Positions 37,724-46,477 of a stretch of 64,000 bases of DNA are shown one piece after another; within the stretch, counting starts at the first letter, position 1, and each line of letters starts with the position of its first letter. A program made the translations under genes and the position numbers. The notes beneath the pieces are model-generated. The model searched no databases, was not told where the DNA came from, and saw nothing but the letters and a program-made list of their open reading frames with translations. Source of the stretch: Sulfurospirillum_A sp029027265. GTDB taxonomy: Bacteria; Campylobacterota; Campylobacteria; Campylobacterales; Sulfurospirillaceae. Location: the NCBI GenBank assembly GCA_029027265.1, contig CP093061.1, positions 2,796,819 to 2,860,818 of the forward strand, in the 5' to 3' direction.

Positions 37724-38218
37724 TCAAACTATATTAATGTTATTTAAATATTCTCTAAGCCCAGTTCTTGAAGCTTTATCCACAAGTGTAAAAAACTTAT
37801 CTATATTGTCTTTTTCATTTTTGGGTTTATGCCCTTTAACTTTGACAAAATGGCAATTCAAAGTATCTGTCATTTTATAAAATTTTTTATAGAGTTCATG
37901 GTTAGCAATCTTTTTGTTTTTACCTGTCATATAATTGTTTTTTTCAAATTTTTCACGTCTTGAAGACAAACCTAATATGTTTTGACAGTCAGTAAAAACA
38001 ATCAACGAAAGATTCTCAAAATTTATTTCATTTAAAGCCCATAACAAAGTCTCTAATTCTAGTTTTGTAGAAGATGTTCCATTAAATTTTTTAAGTTTTA
38101 CCTTTTGATTTAAAGACTCTTTAAAGGACTCATTTTCGTCTACATGTAAGTATGCTCCAAAACCTATGTTTTGTTGAGGATTAACACTGCCATCGGTAAA
38201 TAAGTATTGTTGTTTCAT
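37724..38218 (-). CDS. ribonuclease HI-like protein
   Basis: 164 residues. LFTDGSVNPQQNIGFGAYL, LELETLLWALNEI, VFTDCQNILGL and the later Asp (LVDKAS) give the D-E-D-D pattern of RNase H, which degrades RNA in RNA-DNA hybrids. Longer basic handle than E. coli RNase HI. Start at ATG 38218 or 38224. Confidence 0.82.
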   Translation of the reverse strand: MKQQYLFTDGSVNPQQNIGFGAYLHVDENESFKESLNQKVKLKKFNGTSSTKLELETLLWALNEINFENLSLIVFTDCQNILGLSSRREKFEKNNYMTGKNKKIANHELYKKFYKMTDTLNCHFVKVKGHKPKNEKDNIDKFFTLVDKASRTGLREYLNNINIV

Positions 38219-38300
38219 GCTCAAAGTATATCATATAGTTTTTAATAATGTTTCTTGTATTATGTAACATACTTGATATACAAGTAAAAAGGAAATAACT

Positions 38301-38528
38301 ATGACAGTAAAAGATGTTGCACAATTTATGCTAAAAGAATTAAATAAAAAAGGAAACTTACCTCAGGTAGGATTAGTCGATATAATCAAAGAAAAATTTG
38401 GAGATGAATTTGTTTTTGAAACTACACATGGCACACTTACAATTGACAGAAAAGTCATAAGAGAATTTAACAAAATAAAAGGCAAAGATATTCTTTGGGA
38501 TAAAGATGGATGCTGCTGGAAGTATTAA
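38301..38528 (+). CDS. DUF6953-like small protein
   Basis: 75 residues: winged-helix-like start (VKDVAQFMLKELNKKG), then VIREFNKI and a C-terminal WDKDGCCWKY. It fits a small conserved family of unknown function. AAGGAA precedes the ATG. No partner gene. Confidence 0.65.
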   Translation: MTVKDVAQFMLKELNKKGNLPQVGLVDIIKEKFGDEFVFETTHGTLTIDRKVIREFNKIKGKDILWDKDGCCWKY

Positions 38529-38601
38529 ACTACAACCTTTATTAAAGGCTAAGTTCTATACAATGAGAGTTAAATAACAAACTGAAATAAAGGAGAATAA
38601 C

Positions 38602-38703
38602 ATGGCAAAAGGTCAAGATGCTAAAAAATCTGTGAAAAAAGTAGCAGGAAAATCACTAAAAGAGAAGAGACAAGAAAAAAAAGCTAAAAAAGCTAACGGA
38701 TAG
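38602..38703 (+). CDS. 33-residue Lys-rich protein
   Basis: AAAGGAG seven bases before ATG 38602; product MAKGQDAKKSVKKVAGKSLK and a basic tail, followed at once by a terminator. Probably real and expressed. Its tail resembles that of the 75-residue protein at 11923. The function is unknown. Confidence 0.6.
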   Translation: MAKGQDAKKSVKKVAGKSLKEKRQEKKAKKANG

Positions 38704-38714
38704 TCCTTCGTTTT

Positions 38715-38747
38715 AAACTCCTTTACCCATAAAGGAGTTTTTATTTT
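38715..38747 (+). terminator. intrinsic terminator
   Basis: AAACTCCTTT (38715-38724) pairs exactly with AAAGGAGTTT (38731-38740), followed by TTATTTTG. Confidence 0.85.
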
Positions 38748-38827
38748 GTTTTCTGAATATGTACAATATATTTGACATTATTTACTTTTAAAGATAAAAT
38801 GTATAAAATATCATACAAAGTAGAACA

Positions 38828-39070
38828 ATGGACTTAAAAGAATTTGGAAAACACATATCACAATTAAGAAAAGAAAAAAAAGTCTCACAAAAACAACTTG
38901 CATATGACTTAAATATCTCACGTGCAACAATAAGCTCTCTTGAAAATGCTTCAGGTTCTGATGTAGGCATAAAAAAAGTGCTTCAAATACTTGATTATCT
39001 AGGCTTCGAGCTTACATGTAAAGAAAAATCACCTTTCCCTGCCTTTGAGGAGTTAAGAGATGCACAATAG
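38828..39070 (+). CDS. XRE-family helix-turn-helix regulator
   Basis: 80 residues, one HTH_3 domain (LRKEKKVSQKQLAYDLNISRATISSLEN). HipB-like in size, but no hipA-like gene follows, so it may be an orphan antitoxin or a small repressor. Contains one TACATGTA. Confidence 0.8.
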   Translation: MDLKEFGKHISQLRKEKKVSQKQLAYDLNISRATISSLENASGSDVGIKKVLQILDYLGFELTCKEKSPFPAFEELRDAQ

Positions 39071-39114
39071 TTTCAATTTTTACTTTAACTTTTATGCATT
39101 TAAAACCAACATTT

Positions 39115-39247
39115 GAAATGCAAGAAATTTCTAAAATATTTTCTAAAAAGATGTTGCACTGTCTGAAAGAAAAAATGATACTATGTATCGTTTTTGAATG
39201 AGTTTGCAACATCAGAAAATATTTTCTAAATTTCTGATAAGCATTTC
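39115..39247. repeat. large imperfect inverted repeat, 43-44 nt arms
   Basis: GAAATGCAAGAAATTT...GATGTTGCA (39115-39158) mirrors TGCAACATC...AAATTTCTGATAAGCATTTC (39205-39247), with a shared AAAATATTTTCT block. The loop of 46 nt has no gene. It is MITE-like in size and symmetry, or a structured RNA. The rest of 39071-39406 has no gene. Confidence 0.65.
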
Positions 39248-39406
39248 ATCGGTTGGGAGCTTTTTTTCTTTCTTTTTTTACGATTAAAAAAAGGAAAAGA
39301 ATCCTAATTAACTTCTGCTTAAACAAATAATATTTCAAATTGTAATACTTTTACATTTACTCTCTAAAATATACTATCATATACAAATACATTAAAAGGA
39401 ATCCAT

Positions 39407-39655
39407 ATGCTAGAAATTTCATTTAAAATAAATGGTAAAAGAGTCAACCCTAACAATATTGGAGATGCATTAGAAAATGCTATGTTACAAGAGATTGTAA
39501 AATCAATTAAAAGTTCAATAGGCACACTTCGTTGCGATGAACATAATAAATCACCTAAAGTTTTAGTAAAGGGTAGAAATTTCAATAGTTTATCTATGGA
39601 AATTTCAGGATGCTGTGATAGTATCATTAAAAAAGCAACTGATAGGCTTAATTAA
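39407..39655 (+). CDS. small conserved-looking protein, unknown function
   Basis: 82 residues (FKINGKRVNPNNIGDALENA, CDEHNKSPKVLVKGRNF and a final CCDSIIKKA). AAAGGAA precedes the ATG. Mixed alpha-beta, cytoplasmic. I do not recognise the family. Confidence 0.6.
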   Translation: MLEISFKINGKRVNPNNIGDALENAMLQEIVKSIKSSIGTLRCDEHNKSPKVLVKGRNFNSLSMEISGCCDSIIKKATDRLN

Positions 39656-39666
39656 AATATAAAAAA

Positions 39667-39702
39667 GTTTACATGTAAAACTAAAAAGCCTTACATGTAA
39701 AC
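39667..39702. terminator. inverted repeat made of two TACATGTA words
   Basis: GTTTACATGTAA (39667-39678) is exactly inverted at 39691-39702. It lies between convergent genes (39655 and 39712) and could terminate both. Confidence 0.5.
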
Positions 39703-39711
39703 AAAAAATTC

Positions 39712-40695
39712 TTAAGAAAAAAACCTCTTATTCACCTCATCACTCAGCTTTTGCCCACTAAAATGAGCGCGTTGTACTAACTCCCAAAAGTATCTGTACG
39801 TTGCTCTGTCATGAAGTTCTCCCTCATACTGTATTGGTCCCCATGAGGCATTTTGTGCTGCAATTAGAATATTGCCTGCATCTGTTACTTCTGTGAAATC
39901 TGGTTTCATAGCATCTACTATGGCTGTGATTTGTGTTGGGTAAATACTCCACATTCTCATAAAACCATACTCATTTCTTGCTCTAAAAGCGTCATTATAT
40001 GTTTGATATGGGTTTTTCAAATCAAGTGTTACATTGTGACAAGGAATCACATGATTTGACAAGGCTGCTTGTGTTACATTTGCTTTGGCTCGACTAAGTA
40101 GCTTGTGTTCAAACTGTCCTGGACTTCTCATATTTGAAGCAGGAATTGCTCCTTGATAACCTGATACAAAATCCATAAGCCCAAAGTCTAAAACCTGAAC
40201 CCAAGGAAGAGTAGCGAGTTGTTCTACATCTTTAATAGACCCATGAGTCTCTATAAGAATATGAATTGGTATCTCTCTTGTAATTCCTGCTTTTTTACAA
40301 GTCGCTTGAATATACTCTATTTGCTCTTTAGCGTCATTAAAACACGAAGCCTTTGGAAGAGTAATATAAGCCAGTTTTTCACCCGCATTTGGTACTAGTA
40401 TGTCTACGTCTTGTTTCCAATTTGTATTTGAGTAGTCATGTATGCGAACTCCTGCCATTCCGTAAGGATTTGCTTCGGAGTTAACCATACGAACAACCAT
40501 TTTTGCATGTTGCTCTTCTGCACCAACTTGAGCTCCGTCTTCACAATCACAAGTAATGTCAAAAACTGGTCCTAACTTTTTTTGTAATTCAAAAGCCTTT
40601 CCTATAAGTTTTTCACTTCCTGCAAAGTGCTCACAACTTGGGATTATTGGTAAGCTTTTTCCTGATTCGTATAATTCTTCATTTGGGTGTGTCAT
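39712..40695 (-). CDS. malyl-CoA/beta-methylmalyl-CoA lyase (CitE family)
   Basis: 327 residues. DITCDCEDGAQVG, HILIETHGSIKDVEQLATL and LDFGLMDFVSGYQG keep the Mg-binding Glu and Asp of CitE-type lyases and fit the Mcl1 group, which splits malyl-CoA to acetyl-CoA plus glyoxylate and methylmalyl-CoA to propionyl-CoA plus glyoxylate. It overlaps the hydratase gene by four bases and is last in a four-gene operon. Confidence 0.85.
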   Translation of the reverse strand: MTHPNEELYESGKSLPIIPSCEHFAGSEKLIGKAFELQKKLGPVFDITCDCEDGAQVGAEEQHAKMVVRMVNSEANPYGMAGVRIHDYSNTNWKQDVDILVPNAGEKLAYITLPKASCFNDAKEQIEYIQATCKKAGITREIPIHILIETHGSIKDVEQLATLPWVQVLDFGLMDFVSGYQGAIPASNMRSPGQFEHKLLSRAKANVTQAALSNHVIPCHNVTLDLKNPYQTYNDAFRARNEYGFMRMWSIYPTQITAIVDAMKPDFTEVTDAGNILIAAQNASWGPIQYEGELHDRATYRYFWELVQRAHFSGQKLSDEVNKRFFS

Positions 40696-41741
40696 TTGTT
40701 TTCCTTTGGTATTATAATTGTGTAATCTAAATCAAGTACAACATTTTTAATATACTTGCCATCTTCGCCTTTTGGATTTTTTACATCTTCTGGTCTCATG
40801 TTTTTAAGTCCTATAGTTCTAACACGAAGTAGCCCTATATCTTTTCTTCTAACTTCTATCTTTTCAAGTATCTGAGTATACGCATATATGGTGTCTCCGG
40901 CATACGTTGGGTTTGCATGTGTACCAGAGTTAATTGAATGTATCCACTGAGCATTTTGAAGTCCATTAAAAGAGATACTTCTCACTATGGAAATTACGTG
41001 TCCACCGTACATTAGTCGCTCTCCCATAGGAGTGCTTTTCATCATAAAATCATCAAAATGAACTTTTGCATTATTTTGATAAAGTTTTGTTGCTAGTGTA
41101 TGGTCACTATTATCCACCGTGATACCCTCTAAATGATTTAATCTCTCACCTACTTCATAGTCTCCAAAAAAGTACTCTCCTCCAGTAGCCTTAGTATCTA
41201 AAACTCTTATATGAGGTATATTTATCTCTCCTATTGGTGCCACTTTGGCTAAAGTAGGGACTGAATTTATACCACTCATTACCCCTTTTTCTTTTTTGTG
41301 AACCATAACCCATCTCTTAAGATTTAAAATCTCACTACCTTCTTGATTATGACCTATGGAGTGAACGTAAACTACTCCACTTTTCCCATTTGAATTCTCT
41401 TTAAGTCCAATGATTTCAGTAGAGAGAGAAACTGTATCTCCAACATATACTGGGTTTTTAAAACTAACTTCTGCATAACCTAAATTTGCTATAGCATTTA
41501 ATGAAATGTCTTGTACGCTTTTGCCAAATGTTAGATGAAACATCAACATATCATCAAGAGGTCTTTTTTTATACCCCATCTCTTTTGCTAATTCATCTGA
41601 AGAGTGCAAAGCAAACCGGCTTCCTGTAAGAGCAATGTAAAGAGATACATCACCATCACTAATGGTTCTTGGAAGTGGATGAACTATCTTCTGACCTATC
41701 GTAAAATCTTCAAAATAATTCCCTTTATTTATCTTATTCAT
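40692..41741 (-). CDS. mesaconyl-CoA hydratase-like MaoC protein
   Basis: 349 residues, two hot-dog halves (FEDFTIGQKIVHPLPRTISDGD and YFFGDYEVGERLNHLEGITVDN), the architecture of mesaconyl-CoA hydratase, which interconverts mesaconyl-CoA and beta-methylmalyl-CoA. This is exactly the reaction next to the lyase encoded downstream. Role inferred from length, double fold and context. Confidence 0.82.
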   Translation of the reverse strand: MNKINKGNYFEDFTIGQKIVHPLPRTISDGDVSLYIALTGSRFALHSSDELAKEMGYKKRPLDDMLMFHLTFGKSVQDISLNAIANLGYAEVSFKNPVYVGDTVSLSTEIIGLKENSNGKSGVVYVHSIGHNQEGSEILNLKRWVMVHKKEKGVMSGINSVPTLAKVAPIGEINIPHIRVLDTKATGGEYFFGDYEVGERLNHLEGITVDNSDHTLATKLYQNNAKVHFDDFMMKSTPMGERLMYGGHVISIVRSISFNGLQNAQWIHSINSGTHANPTYAGDTIYAYTQILEKIEVRRKDIGLLRVRTIGLKNMRPEDVKNPKGEDGKYIKNVVLDLDYTIIIPKENK

Positions 41742-41750
41742 TTCATACTC

Positions 41751-44267
41751 CTAAAATGGACTTTTACCGATTTCTCTATATCTTTCATATAGAGTAATCA
41801 CTCTTTGTGCCCACTCAATTCTAGCACGGTCTACTAAATCATTCCCAAAAAGTATCACTTCACGTCCACTTTTTTGTGCTATCTCAAATGCACTTATCAT
41901 AGCTTTTGCCTCTTCTACTTCTGCTTTTTTGGGAGTAAAAATATCATTTACATACTCTAGTTGTATTGGATGGAGTATCGCTTTCCCATCACAACCAAGA
42001 GCGTAAGCATCTTTAGAACTAGCTTCACATGAAAACTCATCTGTAATGTCATAATGAGGACCATCAATAACCACTTTTCCATAAGCACGAGCCGCTAATG
42101 CAATCTGTGTCATATAGTTAAATATAGCCTTAGAGTTGTTTTTTAGACTAATTTGTAGTCTTTGGGCTAAAGTATTTGAGCCTATCATAACGCATCTCAG
42201 ACTTGTTCCAGCTGCACAAATAGCTTGAATGTTAAGAACACCTAATGGTGAATCTATGATAATCATAAGTTCAAGTTCAGGATTAATAGAGTCCAAAATT
42301 TCTTCTGCTTGCATAACATCTCCAGCATTCTCAATAGTCGAAAACATTAAAGCATCTATATCAAGAGTTTTTGCTAACTCAATATCTTTTAAAATTTCTT
42401 TAGTATTTAATCTACTAAGTCTTAAAATCCTCTCACTAGTTCCAAAATCACTACTTTGGTTAAACTGCTTTTCTACCATAACTCTTGCAACTTCTTTTTG
42501 CTCTTCTAAAATTCCTTCAAGATCAAAAATAATAGCATCTGTTAAAAGAGTTCTTGATTTTTCTATATATTTTTCACTGTACGCTGGAACAAAAAGCATA
42601 GAACGTCTTGCCCTATATACCTCTTCTTTTTCACTCTCTACTGGTTCTTCTTTAGTCTGTGCTAACTGTTTAATTAACTCTTTTCTTAAAACTTTTCCAT
42701 TTTTTGTTTTAGGATAATCTTCAACTACATAAATCAGTTTTGGAGCTTTGTACTTTGCTAAGTTGTCTTGTCCATACTTTAGTATTTCTGCCTCTTCATC
42801 TTTGCTAATCTTTCCTTTTGGAATAATAGCAATCGTAACTAAAGTTTTATAGGCATCTATATCCATACCAAAAGCAACACAATCTGCAACTTTATCATGT
42901 GTTTTGATAACACGCTCTATTTCATGAGGACTTACACGGAAACCAAACGTGTTTATGATGTCATCTTTTCTTCCAAGAAACCAGATATAGCCATTTTTAT
43001 CTCTTTTTGCATAATCACCTGTAAAAAAGTAGCCATTATGTCTAGCTTTTGCAGTATCTTCTTCTAAATTCCAATACTCTAAAAACAATCCAGGGTCATC
43101 TTCGCCAATACAAATCATGCCCTCTTCTTCAACTCCAGCCTCTTCAAGAGTATTAGGATCAAGCAGTTTTACATTGTGTCCTGGTTGAACAAAGCCTGCA
43201 CTTCCTGGGCGTATTGCTCTGTACTTTGAGTGTGATATGTAATATGAAAATTCACTCATGCCAATAGCTTCAAAGATGTTTTGTTTAAACCTATATTGCC
43301 ATAAAGCTACCATCTCGCTAGAGAGATGCTCACCAGCACTCATGCAATGTCGAAGAGAAGGACAATCTTCAATTGTAAAATCTGTCTTTTGTATAATCTG
43401 TCTGTAGATTGTAGGAACTCCTATAAAAATCGTACATTTATGTTTTTTTATAAGTTGCACCCAACTCTTTGCATCATTTACGCCCTCATGAGCTATAACA
43501 GTATGCCCACGGTACAAGGGATCCATAAGAGCAGAACCTAAAACATAAGTCCAATTGAACTTTCCAGAGTGCATAATCCTATCGTGATCTTTAAAATCAA
43601 ACCAATACTCACTAGCAGGCTCACGTCCTATTAAAGAACGATGAGAGTGAAGAACACCTTTTGGAAAACCTGTAGTTCCCGAAGTATAAACAAGATAAGC
43701 AGGTTCACCTGATTTTGAATTATAACTGTTTGTGTGCTTGTCATACCCTTTTAGAATCTCATTTAGACTATATATATTAATATTCTTTGGCTTTGTTATA
43801 CCGTCTGTATTTTCAATGCCGTCTATAATGATATGATTTAAGTTATCTAGATTTTCCAAATATGGAAGTAAACTCTCATACATTGGAGCTGATAAAACTA
43901 TTGCTTGTGCTTGTGAATCTATTGCTAAGTATTTTACCTCTGAACCACTTAGAAGAGTCGAAGTTGGAACAGCTATAACACCAGCTTTCATAGTTCCAAA
44001 AAAAGTAATTGGATAAGCTAGTGAATTTTTTAAACAAATAAGAACTCTATCTCTTACATCTACTTCTATATGCTTTAAAAAAGTTGCAAACCTATCTGAC
44101 ATATTTGCTAACTCTTTATATGTTATTTCACTAGTCCCTAGGTTCGTATCTTCAATTATCATAGCAATTCTATTCTCTTTTTGAGTTTCTAAATGCTTAG
44201 AAGTACAAGCCACGCCAATGTTCAAAAATTCAGGAACGGTGATTTCTAGTTGTGGATATTCTTTCAT
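41751..44267 (-). CDS. acyl-CoA ligase fused to a CitE-like domain
   Basis: 838 residues from ATG 44267, chosen because AAAGGA is six bases away. Residues about 1-530 are an ANL-family ligase: YTSGTTGFPKGVLHSH loop, FLGRKDDIINTFGFRVSP hinge and PKTKNGKVLRKEL catalytic Lys. Residues about 560-838 are a HpcH/CitE-like barrel, but its metal sites look altered: IDSPLGVLN where Glu is usual and MIGSNTLAQ where Asp is usual. The fused domain may be regulatory or a substrate-channelling partner. Confidence 0.85.
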   Translation of the reverse strand: MKEYPQLEITVPEFLNIGVACTSKHLETQKENRIAMIIEDTNLGTSEITYKELANMSDRFATFLKHIEVDVRDRVLICLKNSLAYPITFFGTMKAGVIAVPTSTLLSGSEVKYLAIDSQAQAIVLSAPMYESLLPYLENLDNLNHIIIDGIENTDGITKPKNINIYSLNEILKGYDKHTNSYNSKSGEPAYLVYTSGTTGFPKGVLHSHRSLIGREPASEYWFDFKDHDRIMHSGKFNWTYVLGSALMDPLYRGHTVIAHEGVNDAKSWVQLIKKHKCTIFIGVPTIYRQIIQKTDFTIEDCPSLRHCMSAGEHLSSEMVALWQYRFKQNIFEAIGMSEFSYYISHSKYRAIRPGSAGFVQPGHNVKLLDPNTLEEAGVEEEGMICIGEDDPGLFLEYWNLEEDTAKARHNGYFFTGDYAKRDKNGYIWFLGRKDDIINTFGFRVSPHEIERVIKTHDKVADCVAFGMDIDAYKTLVTIAIIPKGKISKDEEAEILKYGQDNLAKYKAPKLIYVVEDYPKTKNGKVLRKELIKQLAQTKEEPVESEKEEVYRARRSMLFVPAYSEKYIEKSRTLLTDAIIFDLEGILEEQKEVARVMVEKQFNQSSDFGTSERILRLSRLNTKEILKDIELAKTLDIDALMFSTIENAGDVMQAEEILDSINPELELMIIIDSPLGVLNIQAICAAGTSLRCVMIGSNTLAQRLQISLKNNSKAIFNYMTQIALAARAYGKVVIDGPHYDITDEFSCEASSKDAYALGCDGKAILHPIQLEYVNDIFTPKKAEVEEAKAMISAFEIAQKSGREVILFGNDLVDRARIEWAQRVITLYERYREIGKSPF

Positions 44268-44277
44268 TTTCATTCCT

Positions 44278-45411
44278 TTATATTTGACCAAATGGCCAGT
44301 TTTCTTTGATGGTGTGAATAGGCATTTTGCCTAAAACTTGCAGTGCAAATTCATAATCTTTTTGATTTAGACTATTGAGTGCATTTGCTCTTAATATATT
44401 TTGCAGTGATTTACCAAACATTGGAGGATCCAACATTTTTCCTTCAAACCTAATTGCACCACCCAAAAGAGCCTCTGCATCGATAGCCGCTTTTAAAATG
44501 TTCACATCTTTTTGCACTTCTAGTGGAGAAGGAGTGAAAGCCACTTTACAGATGTTAATATGATTTGGAGTTATAACTTGTTTTCCTGTCAGTCCCATGG
44601 CCGTTTCTCTTTTAGCATGAGCGTAAACATGTTTGCTTGCATCATCACCGTGTAAATCTAGCCACCTTCTAATGTCTTTTTTCTCAACACAGCTATCTGG
44701 TAAAGAGTGAGGAGTAAGTAAAACTTCAACACCACCAATAACTCCTTTTCCTTGAATTCTTGCTTCCATGGTAAGAATATTGAAGAAAGTCTCAAGTTCA
44801 TCTATCCAACCCTCTGGAGTAATCTTGTAAGCCATTGCTTTTGAAAAGTCATGAATTCCAAAAACAACATGTTTAACAGTTGAATAGCTCATAAGCTTAT
44901 CTGCAATTTTAAGTGACTTTGGATGCTCTATAATAGGTTGAATAGTAATGCTACTACCAATAGAAACTAACCAAGAGGACAAATCTCTTATCTCAGCATC
45001 CCCATAAACCTCTCCCGCTTTTGCTAAAACAATTACATCTATATGCTCATGTATTTGTTTTATCATTTTCAAGTCTTCTTCATATTCATCAGTTCTAAAA
45101 GGATTAATTCTAATAGCAATTTGAAAATCACGTTCAGGGAACTTTGGTAACTCTTCACTCAACAAAGCTCTTGACATTTCTTTCATGCGACAACCATCTT
45201 CTAGGTCAAAAAGCAAGGTATGTGCTTTTGTTTTATACGCATGTTTTTGCAGTCTAAATTTAGCCTGTTCTAGTGTTTCATAAGTACCATCAAGTGGATT
45301 AAACTTTATGGGTGGATAATATATTTGGATTCCAGGCCAATGTCCACCAAGCACTGGTGTCAAGTCATCATTTGCAGTTAAATTTGACAAGTCCATAAAA
45401 GATGTAGCCAT
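44278..45411 (-). CDS. HpcH/HpaI aldolase/citrate lyase family protein
   Basis: 377 residues, first gene of the operon. LLFDLEDGCRMKEMSRALL, IQPIIEHPKSLKIAD and FGIHDFSKAM keep the Mg-binding Glu and Asp. The long N-terminus (GGHWPGIQIYYPP) is unlike Mcl1. It probably cleaves another malyl- or citramalyl-type CoA thioester. The substrate is not predictable from sequence. Confidence 0.8.
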   Translation of the reverse strand: MATSFMDLSNLTANDDLTPVLGGHWPGIQIYYPPIKFNPLDGTYETLEQAKFRLQKHAYKTKAHTLLFDLEDGCRMKEMSRALLSEELPKFPERDFQIAIRINPFRTDEYEEDLKMIKQIHEHIDVIVLAKAGEVYGDAEIRDLSSWLVSIGSSITIQPIIEHPKSLKIADKLMSYSTVKHVVFGIHDFSKAMAYKITPEGWIDELETFFNILTMEARIQGKGVIGGVEVLLTPHSLPDSCVEKKDIRRWLDLHGDDASKHVYAHAKRETAMGLTGKQVITPNHINICKVAFTPSPLEVQKDVNILKAAIDAEALLGGAIRFEGKMLDPPMFGKSLQNILRANALNSLNQKDYEFALQVLGKMPIHTIKENWPFGQI

Positions 45412-45660
45412 GTTTTTTTCCTTTATTATTCATTTGATATAGTATTAATCCATATAAAAAATAAATTAAAATATAACTATTAATTATAAAAATATCTTTT
45501 ATATATTTTTAATAATCCTTATTAAGACTGGTATGTAGAGGTTTTTCTTTACATGTAAAAACCATAGTTTTGTATAGTGAGAAAATATTTTCTAATCATC
45601 TTGTATTCTAAAATAAAATATTCGCTATAATTTACAATAAGTAACAAAAATTGGAAAAAT
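45412..45660. promoter_or_regulatory. divergent promoter region of the CoA operon and iclR
   Basis: 249 bp between head-to-head genes. TATAAT at 45625-45630 suits the regulator gene. GAAAATATTTTC (45581-45592) is a perfect 12-bp palindrome and TTTACATGTAAAA lies at 45548-45560; either could be the operator of the IclR-type regulator. Confidence 0.55.
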
Positions 45661-46374
45661 ATGAATCAAAGCAAATCACTTACTAAAGGACTATCTATAT
45701 TAAAAGAGGTAATTTTAAGTAAAAAACCTTTGACGGCTAATATGCTTTGTAACACACTGAATATTGACAAAAGCACCATGTCAAGACTTTTAACTGCTTT
45801 GATAAACGAAAATTTTATTGAGTATGTTGAAAATAGCAAAGAGATTATCTTAAGTGATTTGGTTAGAACAATTACCCAAAAAGATGATAGAGAAAAAATT
45901 ATCCGAAAAACACAAGGTTTACTCGATGAAATATTTTATATTACAAATGAAGCTTCATACATAGGCATATTAGATAACAAATCAGTTCTGTACCTAAACC
46001 AAGTAGATAAATCTAACAGAGTACTTAAAACAAGAAACTCCATCGGTTTTCATGCTCCTTTACACACAAATGGTTTTGGGAAAATTTTACTAGCTTTTGA
46101 AGATATTGACCTCTCTTCTTTAGAGTTAAAAAAATATACAAGTAACACTACTACAAGCGTAACTAAATTGCAAAAAGAGATTGATTTAATAAAAGAACGA
46201 GGATATGCCATAGGTAATGAAGAGCATGAATTTGGACTTAAATCTCTAGGAATTGCATACTTTAACAATAAAAATGAATTTATAGGAGCCATAGGCATCT
46301 CAGGCTTATCTGCTAGATTAGATGAAGGTATTTTGCATCAATATGGACAAAAAATATTTAAGCTTCTAAACTAA
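45661..46374 (+). CDS. IclR-family transcriptional regulator
   Basis: 237 residues: N-terminal winged HTH (KPLTANMLCNTLNIDKSTMSRLLTALINENFIEY) and IclR ligand domain (NSIGFHAPLHTNGFGKILLA, YAIGNEEHEFGLKSLGIAYF, GAIGISGLSARL). Divergent from the CoA-ligase/lyase operon and very likely its controller. Confidence 0.9.
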   Translation: MNQSKSLTKGLSILKEVILSKKPLTANMLCNTLNIDKSTMSRLLTALINENFIEYVENSKEIILSDLVRTITQKDDREKIIRKTQGLLDEIFYITNEASYIGILDNKSVLYLNQVDKSNRVLKTRNSIGFHAPLHTNGFGKILLAFEDIDLSSLELKKYTSNTTTSVTKLQKEIDLIKERGYAIGNEEHEFGLKSLGIAYFNNKNEFIGAIGISGLSARLDEGILHQYGQKIFKLLN

Positions 46375-46477
46375 TATTTTCTAACACATTCTTTACATTA
46401 ATTTGTGTTTAAATAATAAGACAAAATAAGTTTCTTAGCTTTATTTTGCTAATATAAAAACAAAAAAGGCTATTAAT

